Assembly (NCBI RefSeq): GCF_039543385.1
Contig: NZ_BAABJQ010000001.1
Location: 124,001 to 188,000 of the forward strand
Direction: 5' to 3'
Source: Rugosimonospora acidiphila
GTDB lineage: Bacteria > Actinomycetota > Actinomycetes > Mycobacteriales > Micromonosporaceae
Length of the DNA stretch: 64,000 nt
Shown here: piece by piece, positions 32,229-40,952 of the stretch
How positions within the stretch are numbered: position 1 is the stretch's first letter
Layout of the letters: every line of letters starts with the position of its first letter
Position numbers and translations under genes: made by a program
The notes under the pieces: generated by a model
Told to the model about the DNA's origin: nothing
Databases searched by the model: none
What the model saw: only the letters and a program-made list of their open reading frames with translations

Positions 32229-33116
32229 TCAGTACGAACCCGTCGTGAGGATCGCCACCGCCTCGCGCAGCGTCTGCGGCCGCGCCACGGCGACCGGCAA
32301 CTCGGCGCCGTCCCAGCCTGGTCCGGCCGCGATCAGCAGCGACGGCGGGGCGGGAAGTTCGGTGAGGTCGAGGAGCTGGGCCGGCACCGCGTACCGGTCG
32401 GCGTGCGCCCACAGCCCCACCGCGGCCGGGCCGGTACGGCGGACGGCCTCCCGCAGGGCCCGGGCGGGCATTCGGGCGCCGAGCTGCCGCACCGCCAGGC
32501 CGGACTGGGCGAGGCCGGCGGCGAGCGCCTCGACGGGCAGGGTGTGCTGCTCCTCGTCGGCGCAGCCGAGCAGCACCCGGGGCGGGTCGCCGGCCCGGGG
32601 CCGGGGCACCACGGCCAGCGCGGCCGACACGCACCCGCTGAGCAGGTGCTCGACCTCGATCATGGTGCCGGTGGAGGCGTGCCTGGTGCCGATCCCGCGC
32701 AGTACCGGCGCGATCATTTCTTCCCAGGTGCTGATCACGCCGGCCGCGGTGATCGCCTCGTCGAGCAGTTCGGCGATGGCGCACGCGTCCAGCCGCAGCG
32801 CGGCCCGGGCCAGCCCGCGCGCGGAGGCCCCGTAGCGCCCGACGCTGATCGCCCGGCCGCCCCCGTCGCGTACCGGGGCGGCCGAGTCGCCGGCGCCGAG
32901 CGCCTGCCGGGCGGCCTGCGCCGGCGGTACGCCCCGGGTGATGAGCTGGCGCATCCGCTCCAGCAGGCTCAGGTCGTCGGCGGTGTACCGGCGGTGGTGG
33001 CCGGGGGCGTGGCCGGTGGGGCCGAGCCCGTACCGCTGGTGCCAGGTGCGCAGGGTGGTGACGGCGACTCCGAGTCGGCGGGCCACCTCACCGGCGGTCA
33101 GGCCGTCAACGGCCAC
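32229..33116 (-). CDS. CarH/LitR-like MerR regulator with B12-binding domain
   Basis: 295 residues. MerR helix-turn-helix first (LTAGEVARRLGVAVTTLRTW then HHRRYTADDLSLLERM). The helical cap has VEH (E156, H157) but the position ten residues before E156, Trp in the Wx9EH motif of Thermus CarH, is His146. The Rossmann part has DEEQH with His191 where the lower cobalamin ligand belongs. CarH-type proteins repress carotenoid genes in the dark through adenosylcobalamin and release DNA in light. GTG start overlaps the idi stop by 11 bp, making it third in the crtI-idi-regulator operon. Light control is likely but the Trp change may alter it. Confidence 0.85.
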   Translation of the reverse strand: MAVDGLTAGEVARRLGVAVTTLRTWHQRYGLGPTGHAPGHHRRYTADDLSLLERMRQLITRGVPPAQAARQALGAGDSAAPVRDGGGRAISVGRYGASARGLARAALRLDACAIAELLDEAITAAGVISTWEEMIAPVLRGIGTRHASTGTMIEVEHLLSGCVSAALAVVPRPRAGDPPRVLLGCADEEQHTLPVEALAAGLAQSGLAVRQLGARMPARALREAVRRTGPAAVGLWAHADRYAVPAQLLDLTELPAPPSLLIAAGPGWDGAELPVAVARPQTLREAVAILTTGSY

Positions 33117-33651
33117 CGGCGCCGCCAGGCAGCAGCTCGACGACGCCGGCCAGCCAGGGGGCGTACCGGTCGGGCTCGGTGGCGAGCCCGGACCGTAGCG
33201 TCTCGACCTCCACCCAGTCGACCTCGGCCACCTCGGCCGGGTCGGGTCGCATAGCGACGTCCGGGGTGACCCGGCCGAGTAGGACGTGGTCGTACTCGTG
33301 CTCGACCAGGCCGGTGACCGGGTCGGCGGCGCGGTACAGGTGGACGCCGAGCTGCTCGAACGGGACGCCGGCGATGCCCAGCTCCTCGTCCAGCCGGGTG
33401 GCGGCCGCCTCGGGCACCGGTACGCCGGGCGCGGGGTGCCCGCAGCAGGCGTTGGCCCAGCGCAGCGGGAACCGGGTCTTGACGGCGGCCCGCCGCTGGA
33501 GCAGCAGCCGGCCGTCGGGGTCCATCAGCAGGATCGAGAACGCGCGGTGCAGCTTGCCGTCCGGCGCCTGGTGAGCGTCTTCAACAGTGGACTGTCCAAT
33601 GTGGATCCCATCATTGGCGACGAGTTCGACCAGATGCGATTCGCGATTCAT
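33106..33651 (-). CDS. idi: Isopentenyl-diphosphate delta-isomerase, type I
   Basis: 181 residues, Nudix-like. Landmarks are RFPLRWANACCGHPAPG (catalytic Cys region and metal His), EAAATRLDEELGI (Nudix-type helix with metal Glu) and VEHEYDHVLLGRV (catalytic Glu region). It interconverts IPP and DMAPP to supply carotenoid precursors. ATG overlaps the stop of crtI (ATGA); the long frame upstream is only a shadow of crtI. Co-translated within the carotenoid operon. Confidence 0.95.
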   Translation of the reverse strand: MNRESHLVELVANDGIHIGQSTVEDAHQAPDGKLHRAFSILLMDPDGRLLLQRRAAVKTRFPLRWANACCGHPAPGVPVPEAAATRLDEELGIAGVPFEQLGVHLYRAADPVTGLVEHEYDHVLLGRVTPDVAMRPDPAEVAEVDWVEVETLRSGLATEPDRYAPWLAGVVELLPGGAGGR

Positions 33652-35135
33652 GAAATGGTTCCCGTGATTCGTTGGGCGGCTAGCTTGCCGGAGATGAGCA
33701 CCATGGGCACCCCGACACCCGGTTGGGTGCCGGAACCGACAAACACCACATTGGACAGCGTCGGGTGCAGGTTGGCTGGGCGGAACGGGCCGGTCTGGCG
33801 CAGCGTGTGCGCGGCGGCGAAGGGCGTACCGGCGGCCATCCCGGCCGCGGCCCAGTCGGCCGGGGTCACCACCCGGGACAGCTCGATGCCGGCGCCGAAG
33901 TCGTAGTAGCCCCGCGCCTCCAGGGTGGCGACGAGTTCGCCGGCGTACTCGCGGGTGGCCCGTTCGGACCAGTCCAGCGGGGAGGAGACGAGATTGGGCG
34001 CCGGGGCCAGCACGTAGTAGATCTCCCGGTCGGGCGGGGCCAGCGTCCGATCGCTCCGGGTGGGGTTGGTCACGAGCAGGGACGGGTCGCTCATCAACCG
34101 CCCCTGCCGGATCACCTCGTCGAAGGTGGATCGCCACGCCCGGCCGAAATGGATGTTGTGGTGGGCGATCTTCTCGTACCGGGCACTGGACCCGATGTGC
34201 AGCACCACCGCGGACGGCGAGTGGCGCAGCCGGGCGAGCCGCCGCGGCGTGCCGGGCAACAGATCCCGGTAGGCGACCGGCAGGTCCGGGTTGAGGATCA
34301 CGGCGTCGGCCGGGATGCGCTCACCGCCCTCGGTGATCACGCCTACCGCCCGGCCGGCCCTGGTCTCCACGGAGGCGACCGTCGTGGAGTACCTCAGGTG
34401 CACGCCCACCTTCTCGGCCGCTCCGGCCAGCGCCCGGGGCACGGCGTGGATGCCGCCGCGCGGGAAGTACACGCCGGACACCGCGTCGAGGTAGGAGATG
34501 ACCGAGTAGAGCGCGAGGGCATCGTGCGGCGCGACCCCGGCGTACAGGGACTGGAACGAGAAGATCCGGCGGGTACGCGGGTCCCGGAAGAACTGGTTGA
34601 CCTTGCCCTGGAGGCGCCGGAACCCGCCCGCCGCGATCAGGCGCACCAGGTTGGCGGTGAGCAGGTCGCGCGGGGCGTCGAGGTTGCGGTCGATGAAGTC
34701 GTTCCGCTGCAGCTGCCACAGCCGCCTCGTGTAGTCGACGAAGCGCAGGTAGCCGTCGGCCTCCCGGGGGCCGCAGACCCGCGACACCTCGCCCGCCATC
34801 CGGGTGGTCTCGGTGATGACGTCCAGCGTCGATCCGTCGTGGAAGTGCGCCCGGTACGCGGGGTCGATCGGCGTCAGGTCGAGCCAGCGGGACAGGTTCT
34901 CCCCGACCGCGGCGAGCGCCTCGTCGATCAGCTCCGGCATGGTCAGCACCGTCGGGCCGGTGTCGAATTCGTATCCGCTCAGCGTCAGCCGGCCGGCCCG
35001 CCCGCCGGGCGTCGGCTCCCGTTCCAGCACGGTGACCTCGCGCCCCGCCCCGGCCAGGTGCAGCGCGCACGCCAGCCCGCCGAGCCCGGCGCCGACAATG
35101 ATCACTCGATCGGTGCGCCCCGAAACAGTCCGCAC
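33648..35135 (-). CDS. crtI: Phytoene desaturase CrtI
   Basis: 495 residues. FAD-binding N-terminus VIIVGAGLGGLACALHLAGA then EREPTPGGRAGRLTLSGYEF; C-terminal FVGSGTQPGVGVPMVLISGK is the CrtI signature. It desaturates phytoene stepwise, typically to lycopene or neurosporene. GTG start with GGAGGG upstream. First gene of crtI-idi-regulator and divergent from crtB across 163 bp (35136-35298), where the weak inverted repeat ATCGA-N8-TCGAT (35291-35308) is the only repeat seen. No cyclase, ketolase or GGPP synthase gene is in the window. Confidence 0.95.
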   Translation of the reverse strand: MRTVSGRTDRVIIVGAGLGGLACALHLAGAGREVTVLEREPTPGGRAGRLTLSGYEFDTGPTVLTMPELIDEALAAVGENLSRWLDLTPIDPAYRAHFHDGSTLDVITETTRMAGEVSRVCGPREADGYLRFVDYTRRLWQLQRNDFIDRNLDAPRDLLTANLVRLIAAGGFRRLQGKVNQFFRDPRTRRIFSFQSLYAGVAPHDALALYSVISYLDAVSGVYFPRGGIHAVPRALAGAAEKVGVHLRYSTTVASVETRAGRAVGVITEGGERIPADAVILNPDLPVAYRDLLPGTPRRLARLRHSPSAVVLHIGSSARYEKIAHHNIHFGRAWRSTFDEVIRQGRLMSDPSLLVTNPTRSDRTLAPPDREIYYVLAPAPNLVSSPLDWSERATREYAGELVATLEARGYYDFGAGIELSRVVTPADWAAAGMAAGTPFAAAHTLRQTGPFRPANLHPTLSNVVFVGSGTQPGVGVPMVLISGKLAAQRITGTIS

Positions 35136-35298
35136 TGTCGCTGCCCTCCTTCGCGGTCGCCGCCGACCATCATGCCCGCTTCCCGGCGCCGCCGGCTGGC
35201 TACGCCGCGCCTAACGTTGTCGAGGGCTGGACGTGCGCGGCTGAGGGGGCCGTGAGCCCGCGGGCCAGCATAGCGTATGGTGCGAATTGCATCGATTT

Positions 35299-36363
35299 AT
35301 GAGTCGATTCGGGAGTCCGGTGGGCGAGAGTGGGGCAGTGGACGGAAGCCTGTCCGCCTCGTATGAACGTTGTCGCGCCCTGCACCGGCATCACGGCCGG
35401 ACCTATTACCTGGCAACGCTGCTGCTGCCGAAATGGAAACGGCGCCACGTGCACGCGCTGTACGGCTTCACCCGGTACGCCGACGAGATCGTTGACGCGT
35501 TCGACGACACCGCACCGGATCGCCGGGCGGCCCGGCTGCGGGAGTGGGGCGACCGGTTCTTCTCCGGCGAACTGGACGATCCGCTGCTGCCGGCGGTCCT
35601 GCACACCATCGAGATCTTTGGGCTGGACCGGGGCGACTTCGACAGGTTTCTCCGGTCGATGGCGATGGACCTGACGGTCAGCGCGTACCAGACCTACGAC
35701 GAGGTGCTCGGCTACATGGAGGGCTCGGCCGCGGCCATCGGCACCATGATGCTGCCGATCCTGATGGCCGGCGACGGGCCGGGCGGCGGGGCCGGTGGCG
35801 GAGTCGACGCGCTGCGGGGGCCGGCGCGGGAACCCGCCCGCCAACTCGGCATCGCCTTCCAGCTGACCAACTTCATCCGCGACGTCGGCGAGGATCTGGA
35901 GCGCGACCGCCTGTACCTGCCGCTGGAGGACCTCGCCCGGTTCGGGGTGAGCGTCGACGACCTGCGGGCCGCGAAGCGGGCCGGCGTGGCCACCGAACCG
36001 ATCCGGGCGCTGATCGCGTTCGAGGTGGACCGGGCCCGGGAGCACTACGCGCGGGCCGCCGTCGGGGTGACCATGCTCGCCCCGACGTCGCAGGCCTGCA
36101 TCCGCACCGCACTCCTGCTGTACCGGGGGATCCTCGACGAGGTCGCCCGGGCCGGGTACGACGTGCTGGCGCGACGGGCCACGGTACCGGGGTCGCGCCG
36201 GCTCAGGGTGGCGGCCGCGAGCCTGGCCAGCCGCCCGGGCCGCCCTATCGCGCCGTCCGGTTCGCGTACGGCCCCGCTCGACGCCGCCTCGCGCGACTCT
36301 GTCCTGCCCGATGGAGCCCTGCCCGACTCTGCCCTGCAACGCGAACGATCGGTGCCTTCCTGA
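35299..36363 (+). CDS. crtB: Phytoene synthase CrtB
   Basis: 354 residues. HGRTYYLATLLLPKWKRRHV and HALYGFTRYADEIVDAFDD hold the first Asp-rich site; LGIAFQLTNFIRDVGEDLER the second (DxxxD). It joins two GGPP molecules into phytoene. ATG at 35299; a TTG at 35287 and a GTG at 35338 are alternative starts and no ribosome site is decisive. The last 50 residues (RPIAPSGSRTAPLDAASRDS and onward) are low-complexity and beyond the enzyme's normal end. Divergent from crtI, so the CarH-like protein may control both sides. Confidence 0.94.
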   Translation: MSRFGSPVGESGAVDGSLSASYERCRALHRHHGRTYYLATLLLPKWKRRHVHALYGFTRYADEIVDAFDDTAPDRRAARLREWGDRFFSGELDDPLLPAVLHTIEIFGLDRGDFDRFLRSMAMDLTVSAYQTYDEVLGYMEGSAAAIGTMMLPILMAGDGPGGGAGGGVDALRGPAREPARQLGIAFQLTNFIRDVGEDLERDRLYLPLEDLARFGVSVDDLRAAKRAGVATEPIRALIAFEVDRAREHYARAAVGVTMLAPTSQACIRTALLLYRGILDEVARAGYDVLARRATVPGSRRLRVAAASLASRPGRPIAPSGSRTAPLDAASRDSVLPDGALPDSALQRERSVPS

Positions 36364-36547
36364 CGATTCGCCCGCGAATGCGCGGGCCTTCGCCTAGCGT
36401 TACGTGTATCCGATTCAGGTGTTGGTGGTGCCGCTGCCGGGTCTTGACCGGCGGCCTTGTGTACGAGCGACGGCGTGGTCGCCGGTGGTCGGCGGCCCGT
36501 TGATTCCTCGCGCGTCAACTCCGCCGAGCACGCGTGGGGGGATTCGC

Positions 36548-38419
36548 ATGGCATCGATGGGTAGCAAACTGTCTGGGTCCCGGCGGCGCCTGGCCGCGGC
36601 GACGGAGAAACGGCTGGCCGCGCTGATGCTCGCCGGGGTGCTCGCGGCCGGATCCGCGAGCGTGGCGTCCCCGGCGCTGGCCGACCCCGCGGTGCGCCAG
36701 CCCGCCGTGGATCAGCCTGGTGCCGTGGTCCGACCAGGTGCCGTGACGCAGCCGGGTGCCGTGACGCAGCCCGGTGCGGTGGGCGCGCCGGGCACGGTGG
36801 TTGCGCCGGGCGTGGTGGCGCGAGACGGCGTGGCCGGCATGGCGGCCGCGCCCGTGGTCGCCCAGCCCGATGCCGCCGCCGCAGTGGCGGCGCCCGCGGC
36901 CCTCGGCGCGGCGGCGGCCAACCCGGGCGGTTGGGCGCACGCCGGCTCGGTCCCGGGCGCGCGACCGCCGGTGGCCGCGCCCGCGGCACCGGTCGGCTAC
37001 CCGGTCGTCGGGATCGACGTGTCCAGCAACGACCACACCAACGGCCGGACCATCGACTGGGCCGGGCAGGCGGCGGCCGGGACGAAGTTCGCCTACGTGA
37101 AGGTGACCGAGGGCACCAACTACATCAACCCGTACTTCGACTCCGATCTGCACGCCGCGAAGAACCAGGGGTTGTACGTCGGCGCGTACCACTTCGCCCG
37201 GCCGGATCAGGGCAACCCGGTCGGCCAGGCGGACTTCCTCATCGACCACGCGCAGTACGTCACCGACGGGCAGACCCTGGTGCCGTTCCTGGACATCGAG
37301 TGGCCCTACGGCGCCCTGGGGCTGCCCGACTGCTGGGGGCTGACGCCCACGCAGATGTCCACGTGGATCGGCGGGTTCGTCAACGAGGTGCAGGCCCGGA
37401 TCGGCCGGCCGCCGATGATCTACACGAACAGCAACTGGTGGAACCCGTGTACCGGCAACAACGCGTCCTTCTCGTACCTGCCGCTGGACATCGCCGCGTA
37501 CACCACGGCGCCGCCGGTGCTGCCGGCCGGCTGGAACCGGTTCACCATCTGGCAGTACGCCGACGGCCCCTGGCCCGGTGACAAGGACGCGTTCAACGGC
37601 TCGCTGGCCGAGCTGGCCGCGTTCGCCGGCGCGAACCCGGTGCCGCTGCCCCCGCACTACGACTCGGTGGTGGCCCGGACCAGCCAGGGCACTCTGGTGG
37701 TGTACCCGAACATCCGCGGGCGTGGAACGTCCACCCTCGGCGCGCCGTCCACGGTCGGGGTCGGCTGGAACGGCATGGACCTGATCGACGCCGCCGACCT
37801 CAACGGCGACGGCTTCGACGACCTGCTGGCCCGCGACAGCCTCGGCCGGCTGTGGGTGTACCCGGATCAACGCGGCACCGGCACCACCCTGTTCGGGTTG
37901 CCCGCCCTGGTCGGTCTCGGGTGGAACGGCATGAACGCGATCGAGCTGGGCGACGTGGACGGCGACGGCCGGGCCGACCTCGTGGCCCGGGACGGGCTGG
38001 GCCGGCTGTGGCTCTACCCGAACACGGGGCGCACCGGCACCACGACGTTCGGTGCGCCGGTGGTGATCGGGGTCGGCTGGCAGGTGATGAACGCGATCAA
38101 ACTGGGCGACCTGAACTCCGACGGCCGGACCGACATCGTGGCCCGGGACGCGTACGGCATCCTCTGGCTGTACCCGAGGATCGGCGGGGGCGGCTTCGGT
38201 AACCCGATCGAGCTGGGCATCGGCTGGAACGGCATGAACTCCATCTCGCTCGGCGACATGAACGGTGACGGGCGGGTGGACGTCATGGCGCGCGACGGAC
38301 AGGGGCTGCTCTGGCTCTACCCGAACGCGGGCGGGGCCGGCGTCTACACCCTGGGCGGCCCGAGCGAGCTGGGCTTCGGCTGGGGATCCATGACGGCGCT
38401 GGACCTCGGCACCTTCTGA
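36548..38419 (+). CDS. Secreted GH25 lysozyme with FG-GAP/VCBS-type repeats
   Basis: 623 residues. Signal peptide to about residue 46 (SPALA-DP), then a PGAV-rich linker, GH25 domain about 152-365 with GIDVSSND and VPFLDIEWPYG (acidic catalytic residues D157 and the D-x-E), and a C-terminal set of repeats like VGLGWNGMNAIELGDVDGDG, RADLVARDGLGRLWLYPNTG, five in all, of the FG-GAP/VCBS beta-propeller type. It cuts the MurNAc-GlcNAc bond of peptidoglycan; the repeats probably bind calcium and wall or surface. ATG after GGGGGG. Monocistronic. Confidence 0.93.
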   Translation: MASMGSKLSGSRRRLAAATEKRLAALMLAGVLAAGSASVASPALADPAVRQPAVDQPGAVVRPGAVTQPGAVTQPGAVGAPGTVVAPGVVARDGVAGMAAAPVVAQPDAAAAVAAPAALGAAAANPGGWAHAGSVPGARPPVAAPAAPVGYPVVGIDVSSNDHTNGRTIDWAGQAAAGTKFAYVKVTEGTNYINPYFDSDLHAAKNQGLYVGAYHFARPDQGNPVGQADFLIDHAQYVTDGQTLVPFLDIEWPYGALGLPDCWGLTPTQMSTWIGGFVNEVQARIGRPPMIYTNSNWWNPCTGNNASFSYLPLDIAAYTTAPPVLPAGWNRFTIWQYADGPWPGDKDAFNGSLAELAAFAGANPVPLPPHYDSVVARTSQGTLVVYPNIRGRGTSTLGAPSTVGVGWNGMDLIDAADLNGDGFDDLLARDSLGRLWVYPDQRGTGTTLFGLPALVGLGWNGMNAIELGDVDGDGRADLVARDGLGRLWLYPNTGRTGTTTFGAPVVIGVGWQVMNAIKLGDLNSDGRTDIVARDAYGILWLYPRIGGGGFGNPIELGIGWNGMNSISLGDMNGDGRVDVMARDGQGLLWLYPNAGGAGVYTLGGPSELGFGWGSMTALDLGTF

Positions 38420-38443
38420 GTCCGATCTCCGTAAGCTGGGCGG

Positions 38444-39418
38444 GTGCCATACCGCCCGCGGATCGACCTGGACCGCCAGATCAACGATCACCTGATTCTG
38501 CGTACCGCCCCGGGCGCCGTGGACTACCTGGCCGAGGATGTCCGCGCGCTCGGTGCGCGGGTGCTGCGGCGGTACCCGGATGGCCTGCTGATCGAGTACA
38601 CCGGCGCGTTGCGGCCGCTGGCCGCCAGCCGGTACTTCGACGTGCTGGCGGTCGACCCGGCGGCGCTTTCGGACTCGCTCAAGGACGGCGTGCTCAGCGC
38701 GCTGCTGCCGGGTGGCGACGCCGTCCGGTTCCGGGTCGGTGACCTGGGCGAGGAGCGTTGGGCGGCGCGCGAGCGGTTCGAGTCCGAGTACGGCTGGGAG
38801 AACAGCCCGAACGCCTGGGACGTGAACGTCGAGCCGGGCGGCGCCGAGATCGGCGCGCTGTACCTGACCCAGCGCTTCGGTGAGCTGCAGCGCACCCCGG
38901 CCTCCACCAACCCCGTGGTGGCGGCCGTGCTGACCCGGCTGGCGAAGATCGAGCCCGGGCAGACCGTACTGGACCCGTTCTGCGGAGCCGGGACGCTGCT
39001 GGTGCACGCCGCCGAGTTGGCCCGGCCCGGCCGGCTGCTCGGGTTCGACCTACAGAATCGTTGGCTGCGCATGGCGGCGGACAACCTGCGTACCCGCGGC
39101 GCGAGCGCGCTGCTGGCCCGGGCCGACGCGGCCCACCTTCCGGTGGAGTCCGGCGCGGTGGACCGGGTGATGGCGAACCTGCCGTTCGGCAAGCGGGTGG
39201 GTTCGCACCGGGTCAACTCCGCGCTGTACCCGGCCGCGCTCGCGGAGATCGCGCGGGTGCTGCCGGGCAACGGCCGGGCCGTGCTGCTCACCGACGACAA
39301 GCGGCTGTTCCGGGAGACCGTCCAGCGCACCCGCCTGATCCGCGTGATCAAGGAGATCGTGCTGGCCAGGGGCGGCCTGCACCCGTCCGCGTACGTGGTG
39401 ACCAAGCGCGGTCGGTAG
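38444..39418 (+). CDS. RNA guanine-N2 methyltransferase-like protein (TRM11/TrmN type)
   Basis: 324 residues. A THUMP-like N-terminal half is followed by a Rossmann methyltransferase: GQTVLDPFCGAGTLLVHAAE (SAM motif I), RLLGFDLQNRWLRMAADNLR, and the catalytic motif VMANLPFGKRVGS (N-L-P-F), typical of enzymes that methylate the exocyclic amine of guanine in tRNA. GTG start. It lies alone between lysozyme and otsA. The tRNA position is not predictable from sequence; an rRNA target is also possible. Confidence 0.85.
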   Translation: MPYRPRIDLDRQINDHLILRTAPGAVDYLAEDVRALGARVLRRYPDGLLIEYTGALRPLAASRYFDVLAVDPAALSDSLKDGVLSALLPGGDAVRFRVGDLGEERWAARERFESEYGWENSPNAWDVNVEPGGAEIGALYLTQRFGELQRTPASTNPVVAAVLTRLAKIEPGQTVLDPFCGAGTLLVHAAELARPGRLLGFDLQNRWLRMAADNLRTRGASALLARADAAHLPVESGAVDRVMANLPFGKRVGSHRVNSALYPAALAEIARVLPGNGRAVLLTDDKRLFRETVQRTRLIRVIKEIVLARGGLHPSAYVVTKRGR

Positions 39419-39557
39419 CTGTTTGTGAGCCAGATCATTGCTCGCTGTACTGTTTTGTAACAGCCACTTAACGTTTTATCGGTAGGAACATCGACAGAGG
39501 TCATGCCTCGCGACCAGGAATGATCGTCACAACTCCATCCCCCGGAGGTCACCGGTC

Positions 39558-40952
39558 ATGCCGCACAGTGAGCTTGTGGTGGTCGCGAACCGCCTTCCCA
39601 TCGACGAGACCGTGCTCGACAGTGGCGCCCGGGAGTGGCGCCGGAGCCCGGGAGGCCTGGTCAGCGCGCTGCGGCCGATCCTGCGCGGCGAGGGGACGAC
39701 CTGGATCGGCTGGGCCGGCGGCACCGGCCCGGCCCCCGATCTCCCGGACATCGACGGCGTAGCGCTGCGCGCGGTACCGCTGTCCGATGACGAGTTCGAG
39801 AACTACTACGAGGGCTTCGCCAACTCCACGGTCTGGCCGCTCTACCACGACGCCGTGGAGCAACCGGTCTTCCACCGCCGCTGGTGGGAGGCGTACCAGC
39901 GGATCAACCGCCGGTTCGCCGCCGCGGCGGCCGAGTCGTCGCCGCCGGGCGCGCTCGTCTGGGTGCAGGACTACCACCTGCAACTGGTGCCGGCGATGCT
40001 CCGCGCGCTGCGCCCCGACCTGCGCATCGGCTTCTTCATGCACATCCCGTTCCCGCCGCCCGAACTGTTCAAGCAGATCCCGCGCTGCGCCGACCTGCTG
40101 CGGGGGCTGCTCGGTGCCGACCTGGTCGGCTTCCAGACCCCCGGCGGCGCGCGCAATTTCGTCCGGCTCATCGACCGGGTCCTGGGCCTGCGCACCCGGC
40201 ACTCCGAGATCGAGGTGGATGGCCGGGTGGCGCGGGTCGGCGCGTTCCCCATCTCGATCGATGTCGAGGATCTGGAGCGGCTCGCGGCCTCCGAGCAGGT
40301 GCGCGCCCACGCCGCGCAGATGCGGGCCGACCTCGGCAACCCGGACCGCATCCTGCTCGGCGTCGACCGGCTGGACTACACGAAGGGCATCGAGCACCGG
40401 CTCAAGGCGTACCGTGAGCTGCTCGCCGATGGTCGGGTCAAGGTGCCCAACACGGTGCTCGTCCAGGTGGCGGTGCCGAGCCGGGAACGGGTCGAGCACT
40501 ACCGCATGCTGCGCGACAAGGTCGAGCGCGAGGTGGGTGGCGTCAACGGTGAGTACGGCCGGCTCGGTGTGCCCGCCGTTCACTACCTGAACTGCTCGTA
40601 CAACCGGTCCGAACTGGCCGCGCTCTACCTGGCGGCGGACGTCATGGTGGTGACCCCGCTACGCGACGGGATGAACCTGGTCGCCAAGGAGTACGTGGCG
40701 TGCCGCCCGGACAACGGCGGGGCGTTGGTGCTCTCCGAGTTCGCCGGGGCGGCCCAGGAGCTCAAGCAGGCGTACCAGGTCAACCCGCACGACCTCGATG
40801 AGCTCAAGGACACGCTGGTGCTCGCGCTGGAGGCCGACCCGGCCGATGCCGGCCGGCGGATGCGCGCCATGCGCCGCTACCTGCGTACCCACGACGTGAC
40901 GGCCTGGGCCCGGGCCTACCTGACCGCCCTGGAGTTCCCGGTCGAGTCGTGA
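39558..40952 (+). CDS. otsA: Trehalose-6-phosphate synthase OtsA
   Basis: 464 residues of GT20 family. VVVANRLPID with RRSPGGLVSALRP binds nucleotide sugar; ALVWVQDYHLQLVPAMLRAL, IGFFMHIPFPPPELFKQIPR, LLGVDRLDYTKGIEHRLKAY and VVTPLRDGMNLVAKEYVACR are the standard blocks. It makes trehalose-6-phosphate from UDP-glucose (or another NDP-glucose) and glucose-6-phosphate, for osmotic stress or spore reserve. ATG with GGAGG upstream. No otsB phosphatase gene follows. Its 3' end overlaps the convergent tetR gene by 37 bp. The 139-bp gap before it (39419-39557) is AT-rich, with TTTTGTAACA, and looks like a promoter. Confidence 0.96.
   Translation: MPHSELVVVANRLPIDETVLDSGAREWRRSPGGLVSALRPILRGEGTTWIGWAGGTGPAPDLPDIDGVALRAVPLSDDEFENYYEGFANSTVWPLYHDAVEQPVFHRRWWEAYQRINRRFAAAAAESSPPGALVWVQDYHLQLVPAMLRALRPDLRIGFFMHIPFPPPELFKQIPRCADLLRGLLGADLVGFQTPGGARNFVRLIDRVLGLRTRHSEIEVDGRVARVGAFPISIDVEDLERLAASEQVRAHAAQMRADLGNPDRILLGVDRLDYTKGIEHRLKAYRELLADGRVKVPNTVLVQVAVPSRERVEHYRMLRDKVEREVGGVNGEYGRLGVPAVHYLNCSYNRSELAALYLAADVMVVTPLRDGMNLVAKEYVACRPDNGGALVLSEFAGAAQELKQAYQVNPHDLDELKDTLVLALEADPADAGRRMRAMRRYLRTHDVTAWARAYLTALEFPVES

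Noticed and set aside
36515..39007. Minus-strand open frame of 830 codons opposite the lysozyme gene
   Set aside because: Arg/Val/His-rich shadow of the GH25/FG-GAP gene without any recognisable domain.
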